A DNA stretch of 64,000 nt from assembly GCA_018434945.1 (NCBI GenBank), contig JAHDOI010000023.1:36436-100435 (forward strand). Reading direction: 5' to 3'. The stretch is from Selenomonadales bacterium. Its GTDB lineage: Bacteria; Bacillota; Negativicutes; Sporomusales; UBA7701. This document shows, in pieces, positions 7,810-15,838 of the stretch; within the stretch, counting starts at the first letter, position 1; each line of letters opens with the position of its first letter. Both the position numbers and the translations under genes were made by a program. The notes beneath the pieces were generated by a model. It was given only the letters and a program-made list of their open reading frames with translations. It was not told the DNA's origin and did not search any database.

Positions 7810-8487
7810 GGTCTGGGGATTTCCTGTGGCTGGCGGGGTTGGGCGTCATCGCCCTTGTTCTGGTGCTGCCCGACACCCGCCAGTCGTTCGTAGCCCTCAG
7901 TACCGCATACCCCTATATGATGGGGTTCGCCAAGTTCGTCGTGCTGGCCACGATGGGCGAACTGCTGGCTTTGAGGATATCGGTCGGGCAGTGGCGGCGG
8001 CCGGCCGGTCTCTGGATGCGGGCCGTGGTGTGGGGCGTCCTGGGGATGGCCATAACGCTGATGTTCCAGGTGTTCAGCACCGGGGTGGTCGCGGCGATCG
8101 GCAAAGGGATGCTGCCGGGCGGCTACAGCGTCACCGCCACATTCGTGACCGCCTTTCTGATAAGCACGGTGATGAATCTGGCCTTCGCACCGACCTTTAT
8201 GGCCCTGCACCGCATAACCGACACGTACATCGACCTGGCGGACGGCAAACTGGCCAACCTGGCGCGGGTCGAGCTTAAAACGGTGATGAGCCGCATCGAC
8301 TGGCACGGGTTCGTGAGCTTCGTGGTCATCAGGACGCTGCCGCTGTTCTGGATCCCGGCCCACACCGTGACCTTCCTGCTGCCGCCCGAGTTCCGGGTGC
8401 TGATGGCGGCGTTCCTGTCGATCGCGCTGGGGGGGGATATTGGCGTTTGCCAAGCGGAAACCCCAGTCGATACGCCGGGTGAAGTAA
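7806..8487 (+). pseudogene. Mpv17/PMP22-like small membrane protein, apparent frameshift at a G8 run
   Basis: A membrane protein with about six hydrophobic segments. It resembles small Clostridia/Negativicutes proteins I recall as Mpv17/PMP22-like (moderate certainty). The expected ending after FLSIALGG is ILAFAKRKPQSIRRVK and a TAA at 8485-8487. This is reached only if the eight-G run at about 8429-8436 is read as seven. As written, the frame shifts and runs on through the downstream repeat and antisense to the next gene, giving a spurious 420-residue product. It could be a base-calling error, a real mutation or phase variation. It overlaps vorC by 4 bases, so it is the last gene of the buk-vor operon. 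Function unknown. Confidence 0.65.
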
Positions 8488-8490
8488 CAG

Positions 8491-8668
8491 GGGGCTGGCT
8501 AAAAAGTCCATCTGCGGCGTACCCGCAAGGGGCAGGCCGTCGTTCTATGGTGCTAAAGCACCAAGAACTCCGCACTTGCTCCTCGAACACTTCCTCGGCG
8601 TACGACCGAGTACGCCTGCGTCGTGTTCTCCGGTGCGCCTTGCATCTGGAGCTTTTTAACTCAGCCCC
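8491..8668 (-). repeat. Palindromic intergenic repeat, copy 2 (reverse, expanded)
   Basis: GGGGCTG…CAGCCCC arms and CTAAAAAG/CTTTTTAA enclose the family core in reverse orientation (CCATCTGC … GCATCTGG). It is about 178 bp because an extra segment near 8535-8570 carries the nested hairpin GGTGCTAAAGCACC inside GTTCT/AGAAC. It starts four bases after the corrected stop of the upstream gene. Confidence 0.85.
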
Positions 8669-8702
8669 GGCAATTCAGGGTAAACCGTTTGGGATGACAA
8701 AG

Positions 8703-8736
8703 ACCCCGGCCGAGATTCGGTCGGGGTTGCTTTTTT
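8703..8736 (+). terminator. Rho-independent terminator of the buk-vor operon
   Basis: ACCCCGGCCGA pairs with TCGGTCGGGGT around a 3-base loop and is followed, after GC, by six T. It lies just past the repeat copy and just before the convergent minus-strand gene. Confidence 0.85.
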
Positions 8737-8741
8737 CTGTA

Positions 8742-9083
8742 TCAACGGCCGCTAAGTTTTTGATGAAAAATATAGAGGGCGCCGGTTATTATGAACGGCA
8801 GGCCATATACGAGGGCTATCTCCGGATCGCCGTGGGCGAGGTGGTAAATTGTCATGGCGGCGCCGCCGGCGACGAGCAGCCGGCCGCCGGCGGCCTCGGC
8901 GCGCCAGGCGGTGAAGTAGCCGGCGACGGCGATGAGCAGCAGGGGCAGGAAGATAAGCAGTTCTCTGTCGGGAGGTGTGCCGCGCATCAGGGCGGGGATG
9001 CCTTCGCCGGCGAAGAAGGACAGGAAGAAGGCGACGGCGAGCGCGCCGAGAACCCTGGCCGACCATAACAGGAACAGGCCCAT
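8742..9083 (-). CDS. Small hypothetical membrane protein
   Basis: A 113-residue protein with about four hydrophobic segments, beginning GLFLLWSARVLGALAVAFFL. No catalytic motif is visible and I do not recognise a function. The ATG at 9083 is preceded on the minus strand by a GGGGGTG-type ribosome site and a TATATAAT-like string near 9100-9110 that may be its promoter. It converges with the buk-vor operon. Confidence 0.65.
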   Translation of the reverse strand: MGLFLLWSARVLGALAVAFFLSFFAGEGIPALMRGTPPDRELLIFLPLLLIAVAGYFTAWRAEAAGGRLLVAGGAAMTIYHLAHGDPEIALVYGLPFIITGALYIFHQKLSGR

Positions 9084-9156
9084 GCCCCATCACCCCCTAT
9101 TATATATACTTATTTTACCATGAGAGGGAAGATTCCGCCAAAACCGCCGGTGTTAT

Positions 9157-10014
9157 CTATGCCTTTCTGGCAATGATCGCGAATGTTTCCGCATCATCGT
9201 CAAGGAGGTCGCCCCTGAGGTTTTTATAAATTTTTTCGACCTTGAAATTATGGAAGGTGAGCAGTTTTGTTATTTCCGCCAAACTGAACAGACGGATATA
9301 GATGCGGATGACTTCGGTTTCGCCGTCCTCGGCGATGATGGTGTATTGCCGCCCTTCCGTCCTGGGGTCTTCGTAGGAAAAGGTGGCGAGAATTTCGATA
9401 TGGGGATGGGGGCGCCAGAAGCCTTCTTCATGTATGGTGATGGCATCCGCCAGAGGATTCTTCCAGTTATGGGAAAGCACGTCGAAAACGAATACGCCGT
9501 TGTCTTTAAGGGCCGCGTGGACGCGGGCGAGCAGCCTGCTCTGCTCGCCGGGGTCGAGGGCGCCGAAGTCGTAGAAGATGAGGGTGGCGATGTCAAAGCT
9601 TTCCCGGTATGCGAGGTCGAGGTAATTCATGTTTACGAATGCCGCATTCGGATGTTCCCGACCAACGGTTTCGGCGGCGTGGCTGATCGACCGCGCGGAC
9701 AGGTCGACGCCGGTTACCAGCGCGCCTGTCCTGGCGAATTCTTTGACATAAAGGCCGGGGCCGCAGCCGAGGTCGAGCACCGTTTTGCCGCCGTCCATCG
9801 CGGTGGAGGCGATTATGAAGGCGGTTTCGGCGGCGATGGTGGCGGCGGTTTTGCTGGCGGCTTCGATATCCGGGTCGAGGTGAAGCTTCAGCATTTGCCC
9901 CGATATGTGGTCGTCGTCCCAGAACCTGGCCGTTCCTTTCGTGAAGAGCTCTGGCCTGGCGAGGCACTTTCCCAGGGTTCGCAGGTCGATTTTATTGTTT
10001 TTGATGATTTTCAT
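9157..10014 (-). CDS. Class I SAM-dependent methyltransferase
   Basis: A 285-residue soluble protein with the Rossmann methyltransferase motif I VLDLGCGPGLYVKEFA at about residues 80-95, acidic motif II GVDLS and a post-I block IATLIFYDFGAL. It resembles methyltransf_25-type small-molecule methyltransferases. The substrate is unknown. AAGGAG precedes the ATG by about 12 bases on the minus strand. It lies downstream of the radical SAM/Cys-rich pair but is separated from it by a hairpin terminator, so a role in that pathway is possible but unsupported. Confidence 0.8.
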   Translation of the reverse strand: MKIIKNNKIDLRTLGKCLARPELFTKGTARFWDDDHISGQMLKLHLDPDIEAASKTAATIAAETAFIIASTAMDGGKTVLDLGCGPGLYVKEFARTGALVTGVDLSARSISHAAETVGREHPNAAFVNMNYLDLAYRESFDIATLIFYDFGALDPGEQSRLLARVHAALKDNGVFVFDVLSHNWKNPLADAITIHEEGFWRPHPHIEILATFSYEDPRTEGRQYTIIAEDGETEVIRIYIRLFSLAEITKLLTFHNFKVEKIYKNLRGDLLDDDAETFAIIARKA

Positions 10015-10103
10015 TTGGGGGACGCTCCTTCAATACGGCTTTGCCCGTTTTCAAGATAACATATTTTGTAAAGAGGGTAAAGCATTTGCCCGCCGCGGCA
10101 AGA

Positions 10104-10133
10104 AGAAAGCCGCACGACTTTGCGCGGCTTTCT
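10104..10133 (-). terminator. Terminator of the radical SAM/Cys-rich operon
   Basis: AGAAAGCCGC pairs with GCGGCTTTCT. On the minus strand it is followed by the T-rich TTCTTG; on the plus strand by TTTAT. It separates the Cys-rich gene from the methyltransferase gene. Confidence 0.7.
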
Positions 10134-10156
10134 TTATAAGGGGGGCTATGGCGTTT

Positions 10157-10570
10157 TTAGCCCGGGGGGAAGCACATCGGCCCGCAAGGGGGGGAGCAGA
10201 TCGGGGAACAGCTTCCCTGGTTGCCGCCGGTGTAGCCGGCGCTGCCGGGATAGCAGAAGCGCGGGTTGCAAGACGGATAGCACTGGCGCGGATAACACTG
10301 ACGCGGATAGCAGGACCGGGGGAAGCAGAAGCGCGGATAACAGGGCCGCGGAAAACAGAAGCGCGGATAGCAGGGCCGCGGGTTGCAGGTCGGCGGGCCG
10401 GGGGGCGCGCAGACCGGGTTGCAGCGCGGCCGGCAGTTGGGGAAGCAGGGCGTGCCGGTGGGCGGGCAGCCGATCAGCTGCTGCCGGTCGTCATAATCGC
10501 TCCAGTCGTCATCCCAATCGCTCATCTCCGGAGTTTCCCATTTGGGACGATTGAGTTTTTCATCAGCCAT
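10157..10570 (-). CDS. Cys/Pro-rich tandem-repeat protein, candidate radical SAM substrate
   Basis: A 137-residue protein in two parts. Residues 1-34 are polar and acidic (…SDWDDDWSDYDD…) with no cysteine. Residues 35-137 contain 19 cysteines. The central core is a run of pentads of the form Cys-(Tyr/Phe)-Pro-Arg-X (CYPRF, CFPRP, CYPRF, CFPRS, CYPRQ, CYPRQ) mirrored by 15-bp DNA repeats around 10260-10390. There is no signal peptide or membrane segment. The ATG lies 6 bases after the stop of the radical SAM/SPASM gene, with GGGAGGA upstream, so the two are co-transcribed. The leader-plus-Cys-core layout resembles precursors of radical SAM-modified peptides (inference). Alternatives are a spore coat/exosporium structural protein or a metal-binding protein. 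Confidence 0.75.
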   Translation of the reverse strand: MADEKLNRPKWETPEMSDWDDDWSDYDDRQQLIGCPPTGTPCFPNCRPRCNPVCAPPGPPTCNPRPCYPRFCFPRPCYPRFCFPRSCYPRQCYPRQCYPSCNPRFCYPGSAGYTGGNQGSCSPICSPPCGPMCFPPG

Positions 10571-10576
10571 ATAGGT

Positions 10577-11809
10577 TCATTCCTCCCATTTACCAGTGTA
10601 GGGATTATACGGGCAATCAACCGAGCAGGCAAGCCAGCGCTTGGCGGAATCGGATCCCTGGGCCAGCGGCCGGCAATCGGTGCAGGCGTAGCGGTATTCG
10701 CAGTCTTTGCATTTTTCGACTTTGTCCTTGGTGGTATGCCAGCATTGCTGGAGGCGCTGCCCGTTAAGTACGTCGGCGAGGGGCGAGGCGAGTATATTCC
10801 CGCATATTTGGTCGCGGGCGAAGATGCAGGGGATGACGTCGCCGCCGGCGGTTACGGCGATTTTGCCGGCGAGGCAGGTATGACAGCGCTGCGCTTTGGC
10901 GAAGCTGTCGGGGTCGGTGTAGAAAGGCGGCCGGATGGGCGGTTTTGTATAGGCTGCCGGGAGGAGGTCCTTGTCGTCGCCGCGGCCGGTGGGGCGGACG
11001 ACGTCGGGAGGCGTGACCTCGACGCCGAGTTTGACGCACAGGTCCATGATGTTCTTGGCTTCGGTCTCGTTGGCTTTCATGATTATGGAGGCGATGCGCA
11101 GCGGCACTTTGGCGGCGAGGATTTTTTCGACGGCGGCCATCGTTTTCGCGAAACTGCCGGGATTCAGGGTGACGCGGTCGTGGACGGCGGCGTTGTCGGC
11201 GTAGATTGTTGTGGCGATGTTGACGCCGTGCTGTTTGCAGAACGCCACGCAGTCGTCGTCGATGAGGGTGGCGTTTGTGAAGATTTCGACGAAGTCGAAG
11301 TTTTCGGCGCGGGCCTTTATGACCAGTTCCCGCCAGCGGGGGTAGAGGAGCGGCTCGCCGCCGATGAGCTGGATGGCGTCGGCGCCGGCGGCGCGGGCCT
11401 CGCCGATGAGCGAAAGCCACCGGTCGTGGGGCACGGCGTCGCTGTCGGCGCAGGGGCCACTGGTGGCGTAGCAGTGGAGGCATCTGTTGTTGCAGTTGGA
11501 GGTGAGCTCGAGCCACAGGAAGTTGAGCTTGGGCGATTCGGCGGGGGGCTCGGTCCTGGCGGCGGACGGCTTGTCGAGGTAGAAGGACCCCAGCCCCATT
11601 TCGGCGAGGCGGTGGAGGAAGTCGACGAAGGCTTTGTCTTCGGGGGCGTGTATGTCCAGGACGTCCTCCAGGGGGCTTTGCTGGCAGGCGTGGAGTAGCT
11701 GGAGGGCTCCCTGGTTGATGGACAGGACTTTGCCTGTCTGCAGGTTGTAGACGGCGCCGCGGCGGGCGCCGGCGACCAGCCGGCAGTATTCCTGTAGCCG
11801 GTAGTACAA
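10577..11809 (-). CDS. Radical SAM/SPASM domain protein
   Basis: About 410 residues. The N-terminal 70 residues (RLVAGARRGAVYNLQTGKV…INQGALQLL) look like a PqqD-type peptide-recognition element. The radical SAM motif SNCNNRCLHCYA (CxxxCxxC) follows at about 110-120. IGGEPLLYP is the GGE SAM motif. The C-terminal region has SPASM-like cysteines (CHTCLAGK, CIFARDQICGN, CKDCEYRYACTDC, CSVDCPYNP) for auxiliary clusters. The TTG start at 11809 is chosen because AAAGGGGG lies 7 bases upstream; a longer frame to 11977 would overlap the tRNA promoter. Such enzymes form thioether or C-C crosslinks in ribosomal peptides. The downstream Cys-rich protein is the obvious candidate substrate. Confidence 0.85.
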   Translation of the reverse strand: MYYRLQEYCRLVAGARRGAVYNLQTGKVLSINQGALQLLHACQQSPLEDVLDIHAPEDKAFVDFLHRLAEMGLGSFYLDKPSAARTEPPAESPKLNFLWLELTSNCNNRCLHCYATSGPCADSDAVPHDRWLSLIGEARAAGADAIQLIGGEPLLYPRWRELVIKARAENFDFVEIFTNATLIDDDCVAFCKQHGVNIATTIYADNAAVHDRVTLNPGSFAKTMAAVEKILAAKVPLRIASIIMKANETEAKNIMDLCVKLGVEVTPPDVVRPTGRGDDKDLLPAAYTKPPIRPPFYTDPDSFAKAQRCHTCLAGKIAVTAGGDVIPCIFARDQICGNILASPLADVLNGQRLQQCWHTTKDKVEKCKDCEYRYACTDCRPLAQGSDSAKRWLACSVDCPYNPYTGKWEE

Positions 11810-11929
11810 CAGAATTCCCCCTTTTGCGCGTTTGGTACATAATATGCTACCGGTTTTCCCGGTGTGCCTTGGGCGGTGGGGGGGGAGAGGCGGGCGGCTA
11901 AAAGGGATAATTTTCTCGGGACGGTTATG

Positions 11930-11958
11930 TTGACAGTCGGGAAAAAATCCGCTATAAT
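11930..11958 (+). promoter_or_regulatory. Consensus sigma-70-type promoter of tRNA-Gly
   Basis: TTGACA at 11930-11935 and TATAAT at 11953-11958 are both perfect and separated by 17 bases. The tRNA begins 20 bases after the -10 box. Confidence 0.9.
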
Positions 11959-11977
11959 AACCCTTGTTCCCGAACAT

Positions 11978-12052
11978 GCGGAAGTAGCTCAGTGGTAGAG
12001 CATCGCCTTGCCAAGGCGAGGGTCGCGAGTTCGAATCTCGTTTTCCGCTCCA
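11978..12052 (+). tRNA. tRNA-Gly (anticodon GCC)
   Basis: A complete 75-base cloverleaf. The acceptor GCGGAAG pairs with TTTCCGC and is followed by T and an encoded CCA. The D arm is GCTC…GAGC, the anticodon stem TCGCC/GGCGA carries loop TTGCCAA (anticodon GCC), and the T loop is TTCGAAT. It has its own promoter and terminator and is monocistronic. Confidence 0.97.
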
Positions 12053-12061
12053 CGAGAAAAA

Positions 12062-12088
12062 CCCCCGGATTTTACATCCGGGGGTTTT
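12062..12088 (+). terminator. Terminator of tRNA-Gly
   Basis: CCCCCGGA pairs with TCCGGGGG around a 7-base loop and is followed by TTTT. It begins 10 bases after the tRNA end. Confidence 0.9.
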
Positions 12089-12189
12089 CGGTTATTGATT
12101 TTTATTCTGCGGTACGAACGCGTATTGTCCGTGGGGCGGAGAGGGCGTGCAGCCTTGCGGAAGGGCGTTTGTCAACAACTTTCATTAAC

Positions 12190-12224
12190 TTGATTTTTAG
12201 TTAATAATTATGTTATCATATAAT
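12190..12224 (+). promoter_or_regulatory. AT-rich promoter region of tig
   Basis: TTGATT at 12190 is followed after 18 bases by TATCAT (12214-12219), which overlaps TATAAT (12219-12224). It is the only strongly AT-rich island between the tRNA terminator and tig. The exact boxes are uncertain. Confidence 0.4.
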
Positions 12225-12306
12225 TCATGGCATATTTGGCGGGGATTTTCGCTCCGTTGGTAATACTAAGCCTGAATCATAATTAAATAAGGAGGCAACA
12301 GAATCT

Positions 12307-13596
12307 ATGAAAGTATCGGCAGAAAAGATCGACGCCCACAGAATGGTCCTGGAGTTAGAGGTACCGCAGCCCGAGGTGGCGAAGGCGGTTGATAAGGCAT
12401 ACCATAAATTGGCCGCTAAGGTGAATATCCCCGGCTTCCGCAAAGGCAAGGTTCCCCGTAAGGTTCTGGAGATGCGCATCGGCAAGGCGGCGCTCATGGA
12501 CGAGGCCTTCGAACTGCTGGCGTCGCCCGCATACATCAAGGCTCTGGAGGAACAAGACATCGAGCCTGTGACCCGCCCGGAAATCGAGGTGGTCACGTTC
12601 GAGGAAGATAAGCCGCTGGTTTTCAAGGTGAAGTTCGTCGTCAAACCGGTTATCGAGCTCGGCGAGTACAAGGGAATCAAAGCAGCTAAGCCGCCGGCGA
12701 AGGTCGACGAGGAAGAAGTGAACAAGCAGATCGAGAACCTCCGCAACCGCCACGCGAAGATGGTGGTGGTCGAGGATGCCGCCCTGGCTGAGGGCGATTT
12801 CGCGATCATCGATTTCGAGGGCTTCATCGACGGTGCGCCGTTCAAGGGCGGCGAAGGCAAGGGCTACCCGCTGGAGATCGGCTCCGGCAGCTTCATCCCC
12901 GGGTTCGAGGATCAGCTCCTGGGTGCCAAGGCTGGCGAAGAGCGCGATGTGAAGGTGGAATTCCCGGCGGAGTATATGGCGCCTGACCTGGCCGGCAAGA
13001 CGGCCGAATTCAAGGTGAGGGTCAACGACGTCAAACGCCGCGAGGTACCTGCCGTCGACGCCGAGTTCGTCAAGGAAGTCAGCGACTTTGACAGTGTGGA
13101 GGAATTAAAGGCCGATATAGAGAATAATTTAATAAAGGCGGCTGAAAGCAAGGCCGACCGCGAGTTCCGCACCAACGTCATCAAGGCGGCGGTGGATAAT
13201 TGCACCGTCGATCTCCCCGAAGAGGTAATCGAGAATGAGATCGACAGCATGCTGCGCGAGATGGATGTCAACCTGCAGAACCGCGGCATGAGCCTGGCGA
13301 AGTATATGGAGGCGACAAAAACGCCTATCGACAAGCTTCGCGCCAATTACCGCGAGTCGGCTATCGAAAGCGTGAAGACCGACCTGATGCTGGAGGCAAT
13401 CGCGAAAAACGAGAATATCGAGGTCACGCCCGACGACCTGGAGAAAGAGATCCAAGTTATGGCCGCCGCCTACCGGGCGCCGGTGGAGGATGTGCGCAGG
13501 ATCATCCTTACCGAGGGCCGCATGGAAGCCCTGACCCGCACGGTGATCCGCAAAAAAGCCGCCCAGGTGGTCATGGATGCCGCAGAGGCGGTATAG
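12307..13596 (+). CDS. tig: Trigger factor
   Basis: A 429-residue ribosome-associated chaperone and peptidyl-prolyl isomerase, the usual length. The N-terminal ribosome-binding domain contains the signature GFRKGKVPRKV (about 41-51). The FKBP-type domain (about 155-240) contains ALAEGDFAIIDFEGFIDG and GSGSFIPGFEDQLLG. The C-terminal arm is helical. The start follows GGAGG. It opens the conserved block tig-clpP-clpX-lonB-lonA, which links nascent-chain folding with ATP-dependent proteolysis. Confidence 0.97.
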   Translation: MKVSAEKIDAHRMVLELEVPQPEVAKAVDKAYHKLAAKVNIPGFRKGKVPRKVLEMRIGKAALMDEAFELLASPAYIKALEEQDIEPVTRPEIEVVTFEEDKPLVFKVKFVVKPVIELGEYKGIKAAKPPAKVDEEEVNKQIENLRNRHAKMVVVEDAALAEGDFAIIDFEGFIDGAPFKGGEGKGYPLEIGSGSFIPGFEDQLLGAKAGEERDVKVEFPAEYMAPDLAGKTAEFKVRVNDVKRREVPAVDAEFVKEVSDFDSVEELKADIENNLIKAAESKADREFRTNVIKAAVDNCTVDLPEEVIENEIDSMLREMDVNLQNRGMSLAKYMEATKTPIDKLRANYRESAIESVKTDLMLEAIAKNENIEVTPDDLEKEIQVMAAAYRAPVEDVRRIILTEGRMEALTRTVIRKKAAQVVMDAAEAV

Positions 13597-13688
13597 CAAA
13601 CAATCTGTCAAGATAATATTATAGATATGAAAGTATCTGACGATAAATATTATAGGTTGAAAAATACCGTTACCGAGGTGTATAATTA

Positions 13689-14288
13689 ATGAACTTCGTT
13701 CCCATAGTTGTAGAGCAGTCCAACCGCGGCGAGCGCGCTTACGATATCTACTCCCGTCTTCTCAAGGACAGGATTGTCTTTATCGGCGGCCCCATCGACG
13801 ACGCGGTGGCCAATGTGATCATCGCTCAGCTGCTTTTCCTGGAGTCCGAGGATCCTGACAAGGATATCCACCTGTATATCAACAGCCCCGGCGGCGTGGT
13901 TACCGCCGGCCTGGCGATCTATGACACGATGCAGCACGTCAAGCCCGACGTGTCGACGATCTGCATCGGTCAGGCGGCCAGCATGGGGTCGCTGCTGCTG
14001 GCGGCCGGAGCCAAGGGCAAGCGTTTCGCCCTGCCGTTCTCGCGCATCATGATTCACCAGCCCCATGGCGGCGCTCACGGCCAGGCCACCGATATCGAGA
14101 TTCATGCCCGGGAGATTCTGCGGATGCGGGAGATCGGCAACGAGATCCTCGTGCGCCACACCGGGCAGCCGCTGGAGAAGATCCAGCGCGATATGGAAAG
14201 GGATTTCTTCATGTCAAGCGAGGAGGCCAAGGAATACGGCATCATCGACGCCGTCATGACCCAGCGCCGCAAGGAAATTCCCAAGTAA
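13689..14288 (+). CDS. clpP: ATP-dependent Clp protease proteolytic subunit
   Basis: A 199-residue serine protease that assembles into the 14-mer degradation chamber served by ClpX. Catalytic Ser98 lies in GQAASMGS and His123 in [17 protein letters not shown] and the C-terminal [15 protein letters not shown] region (with the catalytic Asp nearby) are typical. The start has a GAGGTG ribosome site. The clpX start follows its stop by 12 bases. Confidence 0.97.
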   Translation: MNFVPIVVEQSNRGERAYDIYSRLLKDRIVFIGGPIDDAVANVIIAQLLFLESEDPDKDIHLYINSPGGVVTAGLAIYDTMQHVKPDVSTICIGQAASMGSLLLAAGAKGKRFALPFSRIMIHQPHGGAHGQATDIEIHAREILRMREIGNEILVRHTGQPLEKIQRDMERDFFMSSEEAKEYGIIDAVMTQRRKEIPK

Positions 14289-14300
14289 TGAGGTGAAAAG

Positions 14301-15563
14301 ATGCTTAAGTTTGGTGATGACAGGGGACAACTCAAGTGCTCGTTCTGCGGCAAGCTGCAGGAACAGGTCAAGAAACTCGTCGCCGGCCCCGGGGTGTATA
14401 TCTGCGACGAGTGTATCGAGCTGTGCAACGAGATCATAGAAGAAGAACTGAGCGAGGACGTCGAACTTGAGCTTCGCGATATCCCAAAGCCAAAGGATAT
14501 CAAGGATATTCTCGACCAGTACGTCATCGGCCAAGACGAGGCCAAGAAGACGCTGGCGGTGGCTGTTTACAACCACTACAAGCGGATCAATCTCGGCTCG
14601 AAGCTGGAAGATGTCGAGCTGCAGAAGTCGAATATCGTGATGCTCGGCCCGACTGGCAGCGGCAAAACGCTGCTGGCCCAGACACTGGCCAAGATTCTCA
14701 ATGTGCCGTTCGCGATCGCCGACGCCGCTTCGCTGACCGAGGCGGGTTATGTGGGCGAGGATGTGGAGAATATCCTCCTCAAGCTCATCCAGGCCGCCGA
14801 TTACGATGTGGAGAAGGCGGAGAAGGGGATCGTCTATATCGACGAGATCGACAAGATCGCCCGCAAGTCGGAGAATCCGTCGATCACCCGCGACGTGTCG
14901 GGCGAAGGCGTGCAGCAGGCGCTGCTGAAAATCCTCGAAGGCACGGTGGCGAGCGTGCCGCCTCAGGGCGGGCGCAAGCATCCCCATCAGGAGTTTATCC
15001 AGATCGACACGACGAACATTCTGTTCATCTGCGGCGGGGCGTTCGACGGCGTGGATAAGATCATCAGCTCGCGCACCGGCAAGAAGCAGCTCGGCTTCGG
15101 CGCCGATATCAAGACACGCGAGGAGAAGAAGGTGGGCGAGATTCTGCGGCAGATTCTGCCGGAGGACCTGCTGAAGTTCGGGCTTATCCCCGAGTTCGTC
15201 GGCCGTCTGCCGGTCATAGTGACTCTGGACGCCCTGGACGAGGAGGCGCTGGTGCGCATCCTGGTCGAGCCGAAGAACGCGCTGGTGAAGCAGTACCAGA
15301 AGTTCCTCGACCTCGACAACGTGCAGCTGGAGTTCAAGGAGGAGGCCCTGCGCTCGATCGCCCATGAGGCGCTCAAGCGCAAGACGGGGGCCCGCGGCCT
15401 GCGGTCGATCATCGAGGGCATCATGCGCAATGTGATGTACGAGGTGCCGTCGCGCGGCGACGTGGCCAAGTGCATCGTGACCGGCGAAGTGGTGCTGAGC
15501 AAGGAAGAGCCCATCCTGGTGACGATAGACCGCAAGGCGAAGAAAAAAGAGGAATCCGCTTAG
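14301..15563 (+). CDS. clpX: ATP-dependent Clp protease ATP-binding subunit ClpX
   Basis: A 420-residue AAA+ unfoldase. The N-terminal C4 zinc domain ([15 protein letters not shown]…[10 protein letters not shown], about 14-43) precedes Walker A GPTGSGKT (about 117-124) and Walker [12 protein letters not shown]. The IGF loop appears as LGFGADI and contacts ClpP. It is co-transcribed with clpP and ends at a strong terminator. Nothing is unusual. Confidence 0.97.
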   Translation: MLKFGDDRGQLKCSFCGKLQEQVKKLVAGPGVYICDECIELCNEIIEEELSEDVELELRDIPKPKDIKDILDQYVIGQDEAKKTLAVAVYNHYKRINLGSKLEDVELQKSNIVMLGPTGSGKTLLAQTLAKILNVPFAIADAASLTEAGYVGEDVENILLKLIQAADYDVEKAEKGIVYIDEIDKIARKSENPSITRDVSGEGVQQALLKILEGTVASVPPQGGRKHPHQEFIQIDTTNILFICGGAFDGVDKIISSRTGKKQLGFGADIKTREEKKVGEILRQILPEDLLKFGLIPEFVGRLPVIVTLDALDEEALVRILVEPKNALVKQYQKFLDLDNVQLEFKEEALRSIAHEALKRKTGARGLRSIIEGIMRNVMYEVPSRGDVAKCIVTGEVVLSKEEPILVTIDRKAKKKEESA

Positions 15564-15575
15564 CCGCAACCACAG

Positions 15576-15601
15576 CCGGGGGAGAAATCCCCCGGTTTTT
15601 T
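15576..15601 (+). terminator. Terminator after clpX
   Basis: CCGGGGGA pairs with TCCCCCGG around a short loop and is followed by TTTTTTG and a further TTTTTT. It implies that lonB has its own promoter. Confidence 0.92.
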
Positions 15602-15691
15602 GTTTTTTCACCTCCTCGCCGTGGCCGCTTTTGCCGGGATAAAAAAACGGCCGCTGCCTATACTAAGAGTACGAAAACATACAAAGCAAAA

Positions 15692-15809
15692 GGCCGTTCA
15701 GAAGCCTCCAGATGCAAGGCGCACAGAGGACGCGCCGCGACGCGTACTCGGTCGTACGCTAGCAAGCGCCCGCAGGTGCAACGCCGCAGATGGGGGCTTA
15801 TCAACGGCC
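15692..15809 (+). repeat. Palindromic intergenic repeat, copy 3 (forward)
   Basis: 118 bp with outer arms GGCCGTT/AACGGCC and TCAGAAG/CTTATCA. The core CTCCAGATGCAAGGCGC … GCGTACTCGGTCGTACGC … GCAGATGGGGGCTT matches the family. It lies between the clpX terminator and the lonB ribosome site. Its arms differ from copy 6 (36220) at a position where both sides change together. Confidence 0.9.
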
Positions 15810-15838
15810 GGGAAACAGAAGGGAAGGAGGTTCGGAGT

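Noticed and set aside
7806..9068. A 420-residue membrane protein
   Set aside because: Only the first roughly 210 residues look like protein. The rest comes from a frameshift at the G8 run, the repeat and the antisense of the next gene.
9905..11698. A plus-strand protein of about 597 residues across the radical SAM region
   Set aside because: It is antisense to the methyltransferase start, the Cys-rich gene and the radical SAM gene, with repetitive Ala/Gly/Arg composition and no ribosome site.
11992..12204. A small protein gene starting in the tRNA-Gly
   Set aside because: It overlaps the tRNA and its terminator and has no ribosome site.
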